From NCBI GenBank assembly GCA_964518215.1, contig CAZFFP010000058.1, positions 1 through 23,867 on the forward strand: a stretch of 23,867 nt of DNA, written 5' to 3'. The translations under genes and the position numbers were made by a program. Source of the DNA: CAYSGX01 sp964518215 (GTDB taxonomy: Bacteria > Bacteroidota > Bacteroidia > Chitinophagales > CAIOSU01). Below the pieces are notes generated by a model that worked only from the letters and a program-made list of their open reading frames with translations, made no database searches and had not been told where the DNA came from. Positions 22,316 to 23,867 of this stretch are shown here, in pieces (position 1 is the stretch's first letter; each line of letters begins with the position of its first letter).

Positions 22316-23560
22316 TTGATAAAAATATTCAATGCTTACCGTGATATTGAGCCGCATATTTTGAATATGCTGGTGGCGGAGTTTTTTCTGCAATTGGTAA
22401 ATGCCGTATTTTTTCTTTTACTCAATTTTTACATGTCAGACAATGGCTATGCCGATTACGAAATTGCCGGACTTGTGTCGTTTCGCTTTTTGGCGCTCAT
22501 GTTGTTTTCGCTGCCGTTTGGCATGTATATCAGAGGGCGCAGGCTGAAACCGTTTTTCATGGCTTCTTCCATTTTGGTTCCGCTTATAGGTTTGCTGAGT
22601 ATTTATGCCATCGGCATTCAGAACAATGCATTGCTGAAGTTCTGCTTTTTTGCGTGGAGTATCAGTTTCGCTTTGTTTCAGATTCCGGGCTTGCCTTTCA
22701 TTTTACTCAACGGAAAAGAGGAGCGCCACTCGGAAGCCATTGCTTCTTATTTCATCACCTGGAGTCTGGCTACTTTTATCTGCGGATTGGTGTGCTATGT
22801 TTTCAGTAAAGCTTTTCCCGGCATTTTCAACGAGCGCAATCTGCTTATTTTGTTTGCATTCACTGGCTTTGTAAGCATCTATTTTGTGAGCAGAATTAAA
22901 GTAGTTGAAAATGTTTCTGAAAAAACACCCATCCTTTCCATTAAAGAAAACTACGATTGGAAATTGATTTTTCGGGTTGCCATGCCCACATTAATTATAG
23001 CAGTGGGAGCGGGGTTTACTATTCCATTCATCAATTTGTTTTTTATGAATGTGCATGGCATGAATGCTACTACTTTTTCTGCCATCGGCTCGGTAAGTTA
23101 TCTGCTGGTGGCTTTCGGTTCGATGATTATTCCGGAAATAAAAAGACGCACGGGATATTATACCGCCATCACTTTTGTTCAGTCCCTTTCTATTGTGTTT
23201 CTTATTCTTATGGCAACTACAGAATATTATGCAGCGTTGTGGTTTGCGTTGCCGTTGGCAGTAGTTTTCTTCACCATTCGTCAACCGCTGATGAATGTAG
23301 CCGGACCTATGACTTCGGAACTAACCATGTATTATGTGGGTAAACGCAATCGTGAAATCGTCAGCGCTTTGAATGCTTCTATTTGGTCGGGCAGTTGGTT
23401 CATCAGCTCACTTTTGTTCGGGTGGCTCAGGAGCTATGGTTTGAGCTATGTAAATGTATTTCTCATCACGGCTTCACTTTATGTGATTGGAGTGGCGTGG
23501 TATTATTTTCTGATTGGTGATTTTTATAAGCGAAAAAAAGCCGGCATGATTAGCGAGTAA
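22316..23560 (+). CDS. Major facilitator superfamily transporter
   Basis: 414 residues with about 12 hydrophobic helices in two sets of six joined by a longer loop near 200 (ISRIKVVENVSEKTPILSIK region), the MFS layout. The loop between helices 2 and 3 holds FGMYIRGRRLKPF, a version of the MFS basic loop motif. The start is TTG at 22316; upstream ATGs are out of frame, and the first internal ATG (22367) would remove a plausible amphipathic N-terminus (IKIFNAYRDIEPHILN). Inner membrane; substrate unknown. The neighbouring genes give no hint. Confidence 0.83.
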   Translation: MIKIFNAYRDIEPHILNMLVAEFFLQLVNAVFFLLLNFYMSDNGYADYEIAGLVSFRFLALMLFSLPFGMYIRGRRLKPFFMASSILVPLIGLLSIYAIGIQNNALLKFCFFAWSISFALFQIPGLPFILLNGKEERHSEAIASYFITWSLATFICGLVCYVFSKAFPGIFNERNLLILFAFTGFVSIYFVSRIKVVENVSEKTPILSIKENYDWKLIFRVAMPTLIIAVGAGFTIPFINLFFMNVHGMNATTFSAIGSVSYLLVAFGSMIIPEIKRRTGYYTAITFVQSLSIVFLILMATTEYYAALWFALPLAVVFFTIRQPLMNVAGPMTSELTMYYVGKRNREIVSALNASIWSGSWFISSLLFGWLRSYGLSYVNVFLITASLYVIGVAWYYFLIGDFYKRKKAGMISE

Positions 23561-23867
23561 CAGATTTCCCTATCGTTGGTGTTTTTAAAGATGCAGATTT
23601 CAGATCGAAAATTAAAGGTTAGAATATATTACCAAACAAAGAAAAAGTAAATTGAATCCAGACATGGATGAAAGCACATCCCTATGAAAAATGGGGAAGA
23701 GCTTACATCTCTTCTGCCAAAGGAACACGAAATATTCACGAGCACTATTGAATAACAAAATAAAAAGTGAGTAAAAATTACTTTTAAAAATTCTCTTTTC
23801 TTCAATTTTTTTATAACCGCCATTAGGCACGTCCACAAAAATAAAATAGCAGGGTTTCATCAAAAAA
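23561..23867. other. Non-coding end of the window
   Basis: 307 bp with no convincing gene. A 27-codon plus-strand frame at 23668-23751 has protein-like composition (AHPYEKWGRAYISSAKGTR) but no recognised homology, and an 83-codon minus-strand frame is low-complexity. The end is AT-rich and may run into a gene outside the window. Confidence 0.4.

Noticed and set aside
23612..23863. 83-codon minus-strand frame at the window end
   Set aside because: Low-complexity, Phe/Leu/Ser-rich translation of AT-rich DNA, with no start-site signal or recognisable domain.
1..23867. CRISPR array, insertion sequence, integrase, toxin-antitoxin or defence genes
   Set aside because: I looked for regularly spaced repeats, terminal inverted repeats and typical protein motifs and found none, so the segment between the typA repeats cannot be called a known mobile element.

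Overview
The window looks like chromosomal DNA of a member of the Bacteroidota. A secreted protein carries a C-terminal type IX secretion sorting domain. Many genes are preceded by the Bacteroidota -7 promoter element TAnnTTTG rather than a sigma70-type box. Shine-Dalgarno sequences are not apparent, and the cytochrome oxidase assembly cluster has the layout common in that phylum. I cannot name a genus. Most of the content is core or housekeeping.

Layout. Positions 66-8603 are read on the minus strand throughout: a tRNA-Ser(GCU), dnaA, a split 5'-nucleotidase (a catalytic Tat-type protein and a lipoprotein carrying the C-terminal domain) with a small membrane protein in front, then ctaM-like DUF420 and sco, then a cytochrome oxidase block (subunit IV, two subunit III genes, ctaB). 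Rho-independent terminators separate dnaA from the nucleotidase operon (1768-1810) and sco from the oxidase block (5691-5727). Positions 8759-9637 run on the plus strand with a FlK-like thioesterase and smpB. Positions 9817-13930 return to the minus strand with a three-TM protein, a leucine-rich-repeat lipoprotein and typA/bipA. Next come a CoA-binding protein and a Cu+-type P-ATPase (14230-16734, minus). From 16822 on, everything is plus strand: a Tat-exported Fe/Mn superoxide dismutase, a T9SS cargo protein, a GT2 glycosyltransferase, an OprP-like porin, FabG and an MFS transporter.

How the genes work together. ctaB, the subunit III pair, subunit IV, sco, ctaM-like DUF420 and perhaps the copper ATPase all serve heme-copper oxidase assembly (heme O synthesis, CuA loading, maturation, copper handling). 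Oxidase subunits I and II are not in the window. smpB, typA, tRNA-Ser and dnaA are translation or replication housekeeping genes.

The most unusual feature is a 102-bp piece of the typA 3' region (93% identical by hand alignment, no indels) lying 2.5 kb away at 9713-9814. Together with the intact typA end it brackets two AT-rich accessory genes. This suggests an insertion or duplication event at the typA/smpB junction. Other points of note are an in-frame 15-bp tandem duplication in the Cu-ATPase actuator domain, several promoters so close to start codons that the mRNAs may be leaderless, and an exact DnaA box upstream of dnaA.
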